From: Bolinopsis microptera
Taxonomy: Eukaryota > Ctenophora > Tentaculata > Lobata > Bolinopsidae
Reading direction: 5' to 3'
NCBI RefSeq assembly: GCF_026151205.1
Contig: NC_087076.1
Coordinates: 11,136,902 to 11,200,901 of the forward strand
DNA length: 64,000 nt
Part shown: one piece after another, positions 45,424 to 57,043 of the stretch
Layout of the letters: each line of letters starts with the position of its first letter
How positions within the stretch are numbered: position 1 is the first letter of the stretch
Program-made: the position numbers and the translations under genes
The notes under the pieces: model-generated
The model's input: only the letters and a program-made list of their open reading frames with translations
Databases searched by the model: none
Told to the model about the DNA's origin: nothing

Positions 45424-47886
45424 CGATTTGGTAAATTGATTAGGGAGATCTGATTAGATTACAGTAGGTCTGATGTTTAAGGTTTGAGGAACAAACAATC
45501 CACTTCTGCAGCGACAAAGCTTAGTTACGGGTCAAAGGAGACATGGAAGGAAGTTGTAGCAGCAGGAACGTTATTTCTTGGATATCCGACCTTGCACTCC
45601 CGCCTAAAAGTAAGAACATAGAGTGAAATTATAGATCTGGAATATTACAGCATTATGCACAGTTATGGTATGATTGAAATTATTTATAGTATAACCGACT
45701 TGACAAGCTCTGATATAATATGGCACAAATAGAATTGTTAGGATGACGTCACGTCAGGTATTGCGATTTGTGACTAGTAAAAAGTTGTAGATTAATACCC
45801 ATTATATAGTAGTAATACTAAAAGTAAGGGTTACCAGTCCACAGTGGGTATAATACCCAGAAGCTAGTGCTACAGCCAAACCACGAACAATCAAACACAA
45901 TACGATAGCGAACGATAGATTTAATTAGAATATACAAGATGATGCTGTACATTATGGAGGTAAAGTGAGGAGCTACAACTACATTCACCACGTTTTCATG
46001 AGGAGGATTTAACACGTAGCAACCTCCAATTGCCAACAAGCACACTCGACTATTACGTACAAGTAATATGCAAATAGATGATATTTCGTTATTTGGAGTA
46101 CAGATGTAATGGCATAAATTATAGTGGTTCAAAACTTCTGATTGTGGCATAAAAGTGACATCTTTGCGGAGGTCAAGTAGTAGCACCTCATTAGGGCTGT
46201 AAGTACAAGTAAATATTATGTAGACAAAAATATCACTTTTTATATAAGTCCTCGCGTGCGGCCATTCTGTGTGGTATGAGGTTCGAAACTGGGCTGTTTG
46301 GCAGCAACCCAATAAATATAATCTGTTTACAGACCAGTCATACTCATACACGCCACCGATTACAAAAAACAGGTCGACTTCTATTTATCTGAACGTTCTC
46401 AGTTGTGTAAAATTCGTGAATTGTCTGGTTTGGAGCTCTGGTTTGGAGCTACTCAAATTTCCTACGGTACTAGTACACGCTAGATTGTAGAATGTTAATT
46501 ACTTTATGGCGTATGTATTGGTTACGTTGACGGGTTCTTATTGGTCTGGCAGCCCATTGTTATACTAGATAAAATGTGTTAACTGAGTTAGCTAGTGTTT
46601 TTCGTTATCTTCACCACTGTCTCATACCTAAACTTAGATTGCTGAACTGTTATCATATCTGAGACAAGAGAGACGCCATCTTTGGACGCGAGGAGAGTTA
46701 GGACTCCTCGCACTACATTATATAACTATAAGCTTACTTAATCTTTCCTTCAAGTGTATGCTTCTTCAATCTGGCCACTAATGCATTTTTAGTAGCACCT
46801 GTCAAGTATCATGGCAATCTGACATTGCTGAAGAATGTGGTGGGAAATATGCACCCTGTTCAGCAACTACATACTTCCCAGCAAGCCACCCTACAGGTAA
46901 ACTCTTATATACACAAGCCGCTGACACGGAAATACACACAATACAATTCATATGCACCCGGCAAGGCAATAAACACTGCCTATTAGCTATTAGCTAGTTG
47001 CCATCTACCTACGGCCCCCTAGCCGGCTGCCTTAAGTAGCTGCCCCCTTTCTCACAGCTACATCTTAGCTACCGCGTTACACTTTAGCTATCACGTTACA
47101 CTTTAGCTACCGCGTTACACTTTAGCTATCACGTTACATGACGGTTACACAGCTGCATGTGATACTGTTATACATTGCTGTACAAGGAAATATAGCATGA
47201 CGCCAGATAAGGAATAAAGAGCTCAATGTATTCTACATGTTGCTACACAATATTATGCTACAGCTGTTACAGTGTACTGTCGCGCTGTACTGCAATCCAA
47301 ACCTTGACTCTAGTGCCATACTCTTCCTTTTTTGTTGCTTACTTTGCTACTTCTCGTCAGAACGCACGGTTGTTGATAGTTGAAGTAGTTTCTAACGAGA
47401 GAAAACGTTTACAAATTTAAACGAAATATTGCAACTATTTGCCACGCTTTGATAGTTTGATTGTCAAGTCCATCATAAAAATCACGTACAGTAGGCAAAT
47501 AACGATTTTGTACGATACGAGTTCTCAACACAACAAACGATCGCAAATCTAACTATATATAGAATATGTACCATGTAGGAGGAGGATTTATTGGGTATCG
47601 GATGTTGCTATTGTACAGCAAGTCCTCGTAACCGCTCGATGTAAACCAATAACCCGCTAGCCTGTATAATGTATAACTGGCTGCAGTCTGCACAGTGCCT
47701 ACCAAAAAGAGCACAGTTAAACCTTATAATATTAGCACTGAGAGCACGACAAGCAAATGCAAGCAATCTCGTACTGAATACAATCCTTGCACAATGCGAG
47801 TATGCGGCTTGCACGTGATACTATCGTCATGGTTGAGAAATACATTGTAATGAGATATTCATGAGAAGAAATGAAGAGTACGGTGA
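45424..47886. other. Divergent intergenic region between GALNT (-) and the chromobox gene (+)
   Basis: Presumably holds both promoters. A 177-codon minus-strand ORF at 45818-46351 has no family features. A tandem repeat is present at 47052-47138. Otherwise nothing recognised. Confidence 0.5.
47052..47138 (+). repeat. Short tandem repeat, about 19-bp unit (CGTTACACTTTAGCTAYC)
   Basis: Four to five units alternating TAGCTACCGCGTTACACTT and TAGCTATCACGTTACACTT, about 750 bp upstream of the chromodomain exon. Confidence 0.9.
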
Positions 47887-50800
47887 GGTGACAATGGGGA
47901 TGAGGTTGGAGTCAGTGATGGTGGAGGAGACTTGAGGGTGGTGGGGAACAGTGACCCTACTGTTTACACAGTGGAAAAGATACTGAAGAAGAGGAAACGA
48001 CAAGGGTTTACGGAGTACCTTGTTAAGTGGAAGAACTACTCTACCAAGTAAGACTTTACTTTTTGTGACTATTAAATCTAGACTAAACAAAAAGTCCTTG
48101 ATATAAACTGCTAGTACAAACATCTTATCTTTTCTAGCTGCAAATTAAGCTGAGAAAACATTGCGTGTTGATAGACTGAATTACACAATGTACAGAGGTG
48201 TAAAACATATCAACAGTTTAACATACCATCAGCATTCAGCACCCTATCTAACAACTCCCTGCTGATCGAGATTAAAGAAACGCTCCAAAAACCAAACCTG
48301 AATCTAAAAATACACACATAATTTATACCATTTAATCAACATGTAAGTAATAGTAGAAGTACATGTAAGTGAATGGGGAGTAAAGAGCGAGTACAATGAG
48401 CAGACTCAGTGGCATAATTATAATAATATTATGTACACATTGTTACAGGTGGAATACGTGGGAGCCGGACGAGAATATTCTAGACAAACAGCTGATAATG
48501 GCGTTCGAGGGACACAGCGATCTCTCAGACTTGAAACAACTGAGACAACGTCCGAGATACACCTCGGATACAGAGTACGCTGACCTCAAGGACACTGATT
48601 ACTCGGTAAGAAATATGAGGATACGTTGAGCGCCATCAAAAATCTAATAAGTGATAATAAAATTTGTGCCTCATAGCTTTCAGGGGATGATTGCTCCCTG
48701 TTAAAATAACCTTTATGAAACTGTCGGTTTCGCTTCTTCCCATTTTGTTATTCTGATTGTGCGGAAGTTAAGTGCAAAGTTAAGTACGATTGATATCACA
48801 ATACACGCATCCAATTATATGATAGTAACTACTAGCTATCACTGCACAATTAGCTATTGCCTATAAACAAACCGAAGGTTTAAGTGTTAAGATTAACTCT
48901 GTAAGGCCTGGTGTTGTAAAGGACACAAGTATGATCCAAACTGAGCAACCAACCGAGTTCACTTTACAGTAACAGACCACAGTAGCTTTTCACCTTTCAC
49001 GTTATTTATTTAAAAATAAGCTTTACGGCGATAACATTACTATTCATCGCTTTTCCACGGAGAAGTTTGGCTTCACCTCAAACAAGCAGAATTCGTAGAT
49101 GCTCATTTCTGTGAAAGGTATGCCTATCTTCTGCATCTGTAGCGAGAGAGACTCTCTACACTGTAAGAAAGGGGGCTTACTGTTATACTGTATATTGTAT
49201 AACTAAGTAACTGCATCACCAGTCACCACTTACAAATTATATATCTGACACTGACAGTTCTGTAAGAAGATTGTAAAGACGTGAAACGACAACTTTTTCT
49301 TCGTCGTTTTATTGACTTGAAGTATAAATTATCTCCGCTCTAGTAAAACTATAGCGTGCTAAATCACTCACAAAATCACTCATTAAATTACTCACTAAAT
49401 CACTCACTAAATCACTCACTAAATCACTCGAACTTCGAGATTTCTCTACAAAAGGCTCCCTACAGTTGAAACCAACTTGAATCGATGTATTTTTGAACGC
49501 TGATTCCTGCTTAATCAACAAGAACAAACACTCAAACAGTGACATAAACGGTATCAGGTAACCAATCAAGGTGACTGCCCAATAAGAGGTTTGAGCTAGC
49601 CAGACTGTTTTTGAGTTCAGAGCTGGTAGATAGAGATACTGATTTCGTTTTCAAATAATAACGAGTATTGAGTGAGTCAGATAGTTCAAAAACATGCTCC
49701 TTCAAATGTTCAAAACAAAGCGTACAAATATAAAAACGAGAGGCGAGTTTATACACTATAACCTACTAACGCGAGCGTATATATGGTAGAGTAGCTTCGC
49801 AACTCATGATCGCCGATGCTATACATAATATTTCAAATAAATGTACTGGAATTACCCTTTAAGGTGAGACTGAAAACACTCACTTAACACTTAACACTAA
49901 GCATGACAAAAACCGCGAATACTATCAGATTTAATATCATATCAAATTTCTACTCAAAGTAAGAATAAAATTTCCTTCAGCCGGCAAGTATCAGACGCAA
50001 TCAAGTAAGAGCAGCTAGGCTGTGCTCAGTACCGACTGGCTATTGGAAAGAAACGAGAGTTGAGGACACCAGCAAATTAACACCCGAAAGCGAACCAGTT
50101 TACAGACCAAAACGGAAGGTAATACTTGTGGAGTATTAATCGGCAGTGAGATTTCTTGAAAACCACTTCAAATCAGGAAAACTAGTAATTTCTGTGACCG
50201 ATTTGAGAACCCGCAAAAATCGAAACAATGTTAATTGTTAATGCAGGCGAATTCGATATTTGATTTTTAAAAACCAGCATTACTTCAGAAGTACCTTCTC
50301 ATAAAAGTTACCAACAATAACACAGTTACGTCTAGCGTACAGTTTTCAAAGGTTAACGAAACAACGCGAGCATGGACGAGTGTAACTGATTATGTTACAC
50401 TGCTCGCGTAGCTATTTGTGTATAAACGATAAATAAAATATAACGCGGCACGTGACTCACATGACATACACTGCGTGAAAAGCGTGCGCCGCGCGCACGC
50501 TGGTATTATGGGGCCATGTACTTATAGTACAGACAGATCCGTCTGAAAAAATCGATCTGCTGACACACGAAGTTTTCAGAGGATTTTTGACGTTTTTGAG
50601 TTCCATTAGGTGCCCTTTATGGCTGACCAACTTTTCCAAACTTTTCCACGTGTCTTAAGGCCACTTTTTGCCACTTTACCACTTTTTACCACCTTTCTTG
50701 TTTGTCGAATATCTTTAGTTGTGAACATCGTAAAAGGTTGCGAATCAATCGAGTGTGTTCATATTATCAGGAAGAAAAACTTTTGTTGAAACAATTTTTA

Positions 50801-53800
50801 CGTCAGATAATAAGTTAATTGGATAATTATCAATTAACTAATTAGCAAAATTCTAAACATTTTTTATTGGCTAAAAATGATCGGAATAGCTTGAAACACG
50901 GAGAAAAGTAGTTTTTAGAAAAAATTTCGAAAATTCAAAATATTTTTTTCCGCCAAAAGTGATCAAATTGCATGAAAAGCGGAAAAAATGATTTTCAAAA
51001 AAAACTTAGTCAATTTTTCGTTTCAAGAATACTTAAATCACCAATATTTGTAGTTGGAGTTCAGTAAATCTCGGCAGATTTTAGTAATAATCAGGAATTA
51101 CTAACTCTAAGTGGAAAGGTCTGAAACTGAAAAACGTTAAGTTTAACCATACGACCGCGATATAAGAGTTTTACAACTAATTACAATACAGCCTTATCGA
51201 TTTTCACAGAAACTGCACCAATGGCACAGTCAAGATCGAAACGATAGCCTGCTGTACTGTCATTTTATTGATTTCAATGATGAATCAGTGGGGTTAAGAT
51301 AATCACATTTATAATAAATTAAACCTCTCTGTACCGTCAATAATTGTGCTAATCTAAACCGGCTTACCTGTATTACCAGACCTCTTCTTTTCCTCAACAA
51401 TCAAACCGAGTTGTTCATATCGCATTTGGTGGGTGATGTAAGTAGTAATACATATCGAGCTATATTCAATCACAATACGACACAATGCAACACATGTATA
51501 TTATATTATGGCCCTTAATGAGGTATATGAAACGTTCTATACCGTACACTTCTCGTTTCTCCCGTGAGAGGCCCGATATGGAGAGGTTTTACAGTTTATC
51601 ACGAAAACGTCTACTTGGTCTCATGGCTCTTTGACAGCTCAAAGAAGGCAAGAAAAGACCAGAAAGCTTAGAATGTCAACTCGCAAGAGCGGGCTATCGG
51701 ACAACTGAACCCAATTTAGACATTTAACCCTAACTCTAACCCTAACCCTAACCCTAGGCCTAACCCTAACCCTAACCAATTAAGCTGATTGGTTAGTGGG
51801 AACTAGGTTCAATTGGGTTCAGTTGTTAGTCTTCGATCTGTCCCACATTAATCCCGAGCTGATCATCATGGGCCCCGAATATCCTGCGGGAAGAACTTGT
51901 ATTTTTACTTCACGACGTCCGGATTTCAAATCAACATCCTCAATAACATTAACAATCCTTCCTGATCAGGATCTGTCTCTATTAGCAATTTCCAAAATAT
52001 CCTGACTCTCGTGGAACATTTCACTGAATTAATTATTACCGGTTCTTTATTACCCCTTGCCCGACACTGTACTCGTATCTAAATCTTACCCTTTCCCGTA
52101 TGTTACCCTTGTTGATTTTACTTTTAGCCGACCCTGACATATGAGGGTGATTTGAGGTATCCCGCAAATGAAGCGGTATGCAGTACAATACAAAACAGTC
52201 ACAGTAGATGTTGGAAGGTGTATCTACACTTGCTTCCTGGACCTGGCTGTTCCTCAGTTTCCCTGATCTGTTCTTGCCCTTCTTCGAACTGTAAATGAGC
52301 CATGAGACCAAATAGACATTTTCGCGATAAACTGTAAAACCTCTCTATACCGAGTTTCTCACGGTATAAAGCGTTTCATAAACCTCATTCAGAGCCATAT
52401 AATATACACGTACTGTGTCGTATTGTGATTGAATATAGCTCGATATGTATTACTACTTACATCACCCACCAAATGCGATATGAACAACTCGGTTTGATTG
52501 TTGAGGAAAAGAAGAGGTCTGGTAATACAGGTAAGCCGGTTTAGATTAGCACAATTATTGACGGTACAGAGAGGTTTAATTTATTATAAATGTGATTATC
52601 TTAACCCCACTGATTCATCATTGAAATCAATAAAATGACAGTACAGCAGGCTATCGTTTCGATCTTGACTGTGCCATTGGTGCAGTTTCTGTGAAAATCG
52701 ATAAGGCTGTATTGTAATTAGTTGTGAAACTCTTATATCGCGATCGTATGGTTAAACTTAACGTTTTTCAGTTTCAGACCTTTCCACTTAGAGTTAGTAA
52801 TTCCTGATTATTACTAAAATCTGCCGAGATTTACTGAACTCCAACTACAAATATTGGTGATTTAAGTATTCTTGAAACGAAAAATTGACTAAGTTTTTTT
52901 TTGAAAATCATTTTCTCCGCTTTTCATGCAATTTGATCACTTTTGGCGGAAAAAAATATTTTGAATTTTCGAAATTTTTTCTAAAAACTACTTTTCTCCG
53001 TGTTTCAAGCTATTCCGATCATTTTTAGCCAATAAAAAATGTTTAGAATTTTGCTAATTAGTTAATTGATAATTATCCAATTAACTTATTATCTGACGTA
53101 AAAATTGTTTCAACAAAAGTTTTTCTTCCTGATAATATGAACACACTCGATTGATTCGCAACCTTTTACGATGTTCACAACTAAAGATATTCGACAAACA
53201 AGAAAGGTGGTAAAAAGTGGTAAAGTGGCAAAAAGTGGCCTTAAGACACGTGGAAAAGTTTGGAAAAGTTGGTCAGCCATAAAGGGCACCTAATGGGACT
53301 CAGAAACGTCAAAAATCCTCTGAAAACTTCGTGTGTCAGCAGATCGATTTTTTCAAACGGATCTGTCTGTACTATTAAGGCGTCCGGCAAATAGGGAGGC
53401 CCGAGGGGGGGGGGGGAGTGGTTTTGGAATTTCGGACAAATTCGGACAGGGGGAGGGGGATGGTTTCTGAAAATCCGGACATCCGGAAATTTTGGCAGAA
53501 TTAACTGTTAACGAAAAAGTCCCATTTATTTCAACTCTTTGACACTAATTACTTTGTAACTTTAAATCCCTGTATTTTGAACGAAAAGTCGATTCCCAGA
53601 TCAGCAGCTTATGAGTAGAGCCGAGTTTTATTCGTACTATTAAAAGTAGCTGGAAATCCGAACGTCTGGGGGAGGGGGGTGGTTTTGAAAATTTGGACAC
53701 ACCCGGACAGGGGTGAGGGGGAGGTCTGAAAATCTGCGATTTTGGCGGACGTACTAAGTAGATGGCCCCTATATCATCTCCATGATTTGTAATTATTCTT

Positions 53801-54447
53801 ATTCTTTGTTCTGTTTAGATCAATCTGGGCCTGTGCGATTGCATTTCACCAAACCAGAAATCATTTTTGAATTGCATCAGACCCATCCGTTGCAGGAAGA
53901 TGTTTCTGAAGGGACATAAATACCTAAGAAAATGTCATTATGCATTGAAAATTGAATCAAATGTTAGCTAAATTAGAATTCGAACAACGTGTAACTGTAT
54001 TTAAGACAGGGTCAATGGACGGTGAGCAACTTCAAATGTTACAGATCTAAAAATGGAAAAACATTAATAGTGAATAAACATCCATGGCGTAGAACTTGGT
54101 CACTGGAACTAGGAACGCAAGTAACAAAATCGAATTCGAAATTACTGTGTAGTGTGTCAGTGAACTGCCAAATTGTGGAATACAATTATGTGTAGTACAA
54201 TTATAACAACTCCTCTTTTTATTTATTCCTAATCAATTTCACCATTCAGAGAACATCCGACAGTTCAACGTCTAAGTCAGAAGCTAGTGACTGCAATCCT
54301 TTGGTCGCTAATTATTTTACAGTCACAAAACCTCTCATTCGACCTCCTTCCTTTGACATCTCTCACAGATCGATATCGGACTACGTTTTCAAAATCGAAG
54401 GTATAGACCAAACCCAAATATTAAAATTTAAGATAATTGAGAAATGA
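47887..54447 (+). CDS. Chromobox (Polycomb-type chromodomain) protein, 5' end unresolved
   Basis: A chromodomain reader of methylated histone H3, nuclear. Four coding exons: about 47887-48047 (left edge uncertain), 48449-48605, 49981-50118 and 54250-54447 (stop TGA). All junctions are in frame. The chromodomain is split by intron 1: VYTVEKILKKRKRQGFTEYL and VKWKNYSTK, then WNTWEPDENILDKQLIMAFE. The aromatic cage is complete (Y of VYTVE, W of VKW, Y of KNY). The segment after WEP resembles Polycomb/CBX2-8 (ILDxxLxxAFE) more than HP1, and no chromoshadow domain follows. The rest is basic and low in known motifs (VYRPKRK, RPPSFDISHRSISDYVFKIE). A TGA at 47884-47886 closes the frame upstream and no ATG follows before the chromodomain, so a short upstream coding exon is probably missing. 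Intron 3 holds a 3.26-kb palindrome. Confidence 0.85.
49350..49515 (+). repeat. Dispersed repeat copy with (AAATCACTCACT)n array
   Basis: GCGTGCTAAATCACTCACAA, a 12-bp tandem array, then ACTTCGAGAT, CAGTTGAAACCAACTTGAA and TTTTTGAACGCTGATTCC. The reverse complement of the same order lies at 62235-62375, and the last part is inside the 18.0-18.7-kb element. It lies in chromobox intron 2. Confidence 0.8.
51702..51825. mobile_element. 124-bp inverted-repeat unit containing (CCCTAA)n
   Basis: CAACTGAACCCAATT at 51702-51716 pairs perfectly with AATTGGGTTCAGTTG at 51811-51825. Between them are about eight CCCTAA-type hexamers (51727-51776) and AAGCTGATTGGTTAGT. It lies near the centre of the 3.26-kb palindrome. 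Confidence 0.88.
53375..53750. mobile_element. 376-bp nested insertion in the right arm of the palindrome
   Basis: It interrupts the arm exactly where the left arm is continuous. It is flanked by GTACTA on both sides (53369-53374, 53751-53756). The ends TTAAGGCGTCCGGCAAA and TTTTGGCGGAC are imperfect inverted repeats. The interior has a run of about 12 G and repeated ATTCGGACAGGGG-type motifs. Non-coding. Confidence 0.85.
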
Positions 54448-54468
54448 TGTTCATGTTCTTACTTCTTA

Positions 54469-54605
54469 GGGGTTGTTCACATATTACGTAATCACTTTTT
54501 GAACAATTTTTACCCCCCCCCCTCCGTAATCAGTTTTACAGATAGCTATTGTGTCAAAATTATGAAACCCCCCCTCAGCTGATTACGTAATATGTGAACG
54601 ACCCC
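54469..54605. mobile_element. 137-bp MITE with GGGGTTGTTCACATATTACGTAA termini
   Basis: The left end GGGGTTGTTCACATATTACG matches the reverse complement of the right end CGTAATATGTGAACGACCCC with one mismatch. TTA flanks both sides (54466-54468, 54606-54608). Internal C8-C10 runs lie near 54513 and 54570. It starts about 20 bp after the chromobox stop codon, so it lies in or at the 3' UTR. Confidence 0.92.
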
Positions 54606-54929
54606 TTACATAACTTACAACACATGTATCGACACTAACTCTAAGTAACTATTTGAGAGTACGCCTTACTCAGGAATGTTAGCCCAGTGGCAGTTTCAAG
54701 TTAATGCTATTAACATTTAGCAATCTTAAAAATATAATCCTGCCAGATAAGTGGAAGGAGAAGCGAGTACAAAAAACTAAAGTCAAGGTGCAAGGAAAGA
54801 CAATTACCATACAGGAATCTAAATCTCCCGCTAACTTTTTCTGGTTTACTGGAAGACAATCGAGGACAAAATACACGATTTAATTGTTAATTGATTACAA
54901 TTACAAATTAATTGTAGATTAATGCAGAG

Positions 54930-55400
54930 ATCGACCGTGATCCCGGTTCCGTAGCCGGGATTGGACTTTTTAATTTTACCAAATCCCGGTCCCAGCCAAA
55001 ATACCAATTTTACCGGGATTTTGAATGCAACTTCTAGTTCTTTAAAGATTTTGGAAAAAAAATTGCAGCGTGACGGGGAAAGTGCTATTTGTATTAGAAA
55101 ATAGAAATCATTGACATACGTTGCATGCCACTTTTCTCTGATATTGGGATACGTAACATGTATCAAAGAAATCATATCATTTATAATATTAATTTCAAAC
55201 TCAACAAATTTTTAATCTTAAACAAATTGCCATCTTAAACATGGATCACTTCCGCACTAATAGTTGATTCCACTAAATTTTGTGTCCAAATAGAGCTAAA
55301 ATCCCGGTCCCGGTCAAATTAGACTAATCCCGGCCAATTTCAAATTCGATAAAAAATCCCGGTCCCGGTCATTTCAAAAGTCTTATCCTGGTCGTTTGCT
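54930..55400. repeat. CCCGGTCCCGG-rich interspersed repeat
   Basis: Repeated AATCCCGGTCCCGGTC and ACCGGGATT motifs occur in both orientations at 54935-55020 and 55300-55400, around an AT-rich core. It looks like a degenerate non-autonomous element. No ends or target duplication resolved. Confidence 0.6.
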
Positions 55401-56972
55401 TGATTAATTTGAATAGAAGTAAGTCATACATTTTTTTCATTGTGATTAAATACAATTTATAATGGTCAAGAAGAAGTTTTAGATTTAAATTCTGTTTTTG
55501 TTCATTGTTCATGATTTACCACAATTTTATATTGATTTGATATGCACAGTAAACAGTTAAGTTGTTATTATGAGTAATAGTAATACGCGTTTGTTAAGTA
55601 TTTACAAAATATACATTTCAGTTGTTATACTACTATTAATAGCAGATAATTGAATAAATATTTTATCAATCCGTTAACGAGATTCATCATGTAATCTTTA
55701 AAAAATTTAATGGAACGAATCATGAGTATCACTGGTTGTTTTAAATCTAGAGTAACCCTACTAATGGTATTGGTAATGCAACTGCAAGTCCCATGTATTG
55801 GTATAACGAAAACTTTTTTAATTACGAGGAGCAAATCACATAGTGTAGAAGTGTAGGTAATTTTTGAACGTTATTTTTGGCTAACAGTTTAGTGCTTTCA
55901 TATGGCAAAAACAGTCTTACAATTATCGATAGAAAAACATTGTAAAAAGTTCATGAAGTCACATTCAAGGGTCTATCACTGATTTGAAATATGCGAAGGA
56001 CGAAAAAACGACTACATGACTCAAAGTGATCACTGAAAAATTCAAATCAAAGAGGAACCCGTCTGATTTGGTCTCTGTCGTACAGGTACACATGTACATA
56101 CGGACGGTAATAATAGAAAATCGAAAAGATAATTTACAAAAAACCTAGAATCATCTGAAAACAAACACGTTTTAAACTTTAAATTGAAACTGAAGATGAA
56201 AAGGTAAACGTAAAACGAGGATCGTGGGGGACTTTACAAACATTTCACTACGAGACACTAAACACAACATTCTACTGAGACTCTGTGTCAAAGCGGACAG
56301 CTATAAAGTGATATCAATTCACTACCTACTTTTAGTAGGAAACAAAATAGGGCTCGAGGATGTACTTCTACAATCTACATGGCACTGCGCGTATGTAGAT
56401 GTATAATTTTTATTCGAGGAACTTTATCAGGTCCAAGTTTCAAATGTGTGACATATAATTATAACCACATGGCTAACTTTCATTTGTAAGATCAAGAGCC
56501 CCTTATTTTGCTAAATGTCATTAATTTGGACATTCAACTTTCAGAGGATTTCACGAATACGACAAACTATAGATTGCTAAAGAGAGCGCCCGACGGGGAT
56601 TTTATAGTAATATTTCATGTAATTTCTTTCCTTTGTCAATTGTAGCTGGTTATTCAAAGCAAATCATAAAAAATATAACTCAATTTCAACCGTTTCTCAA
56701 ACATTTGGCTAACATCGTATGTTAATTACTACATACTCATAGTTGCTCAAAATAAGGGAAATTTGTCGATCCCTAAATAATTCTGCTGACTCCTCCAAAC
56801 TTCTCTTTTAAAGTTCCAATAAATCATCTCTCATGTCCTCAATACATCCATCAGTTCCACTTAACGGTACAGACATATAAAAACCTTCCTTATCACAACT
56901 CCTCGTGCACAGGGGAGCCATATCAACGGTAGATCTGACAAGTTAAAAACGCTGTGATACAGCTGAGTGCCG
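55401..56972. other. Intergenic, nothing recognised
   Basis: AT-rich DNA between the convergent chromobox and coiled-coil genes, with short ORFs only. Confidence 0.5.
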
Positions 56973-57030
56973 CCACGTGACCACCCACGTGACCACCCAC
57001 GTGACCACCCACGTGACCACCCACGTGACC
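56973..57030 (+). repeat. 12-bp tandem repeat (CACGTGACCACC)n
   Basis: Five units of CACGTGACCACC just 3' of the stop codon of the minus-strand coiled-coil gene. Each unit contains a CACGTG E-box core, so the array is a cluster of E-box sequences. Confidence 0.93.
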
Positions 57031-57043
57031 GCACAGTCCACTC

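Larger units (their letters stand above)
50510..53769. mobile_element. 3.26-kb palindromic (fold-back) transposon in chromobox intron 3
   Basis: The left arm (50510-51655) and right arm (52265-53374 plus 53757-53769) are reverse complements over about 1.1 kb with few mismatches. Examples are TAGTACAGACAGATCCG at 50525 against CGGATCTGTCTGTACTA ending 53374, and TTGGTCTCATGGCTC against GAGCCATGAGACCAA. The outer ends are GGGGCCATGTACTTA and TAAGTAGATGGCCCC, flanked by TAT on both sides (possible target duplication). The central 610 bp is not palindromic overall and holds a 124-bp element with telomere-like repeats. No transposase ORF is visible. The right arm is broken by a nested insertion (53375-53750). 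Confidence 0.93.

Noticed and set aside
46265-46300. GGTTCGAAACT resembling a tRNA B box
   Set aside because: No matching A box, acceptor stem or cloverleaf could be drawn around it.
45818-46351. A 177-codon minus-strand ORF upstream of GALNT
   Set aside because: No recognisable domain, cysteine- and aromatic-rich composition typical of translated AT-rich non-coding DNA, and no splice signals supporting it.
49309-49569. A minus-strand ORF with SDLVSDLVSDL-type repeats
   Set aside because: Produced by the 12-bp AAATCACTCACT array within the dispersed repeat.
50510-53769. A hidden transposase in the palindrome
   Set aside because: All frames in the arms and centre contain only short ORFs with no DDE or other catalytic pattern.
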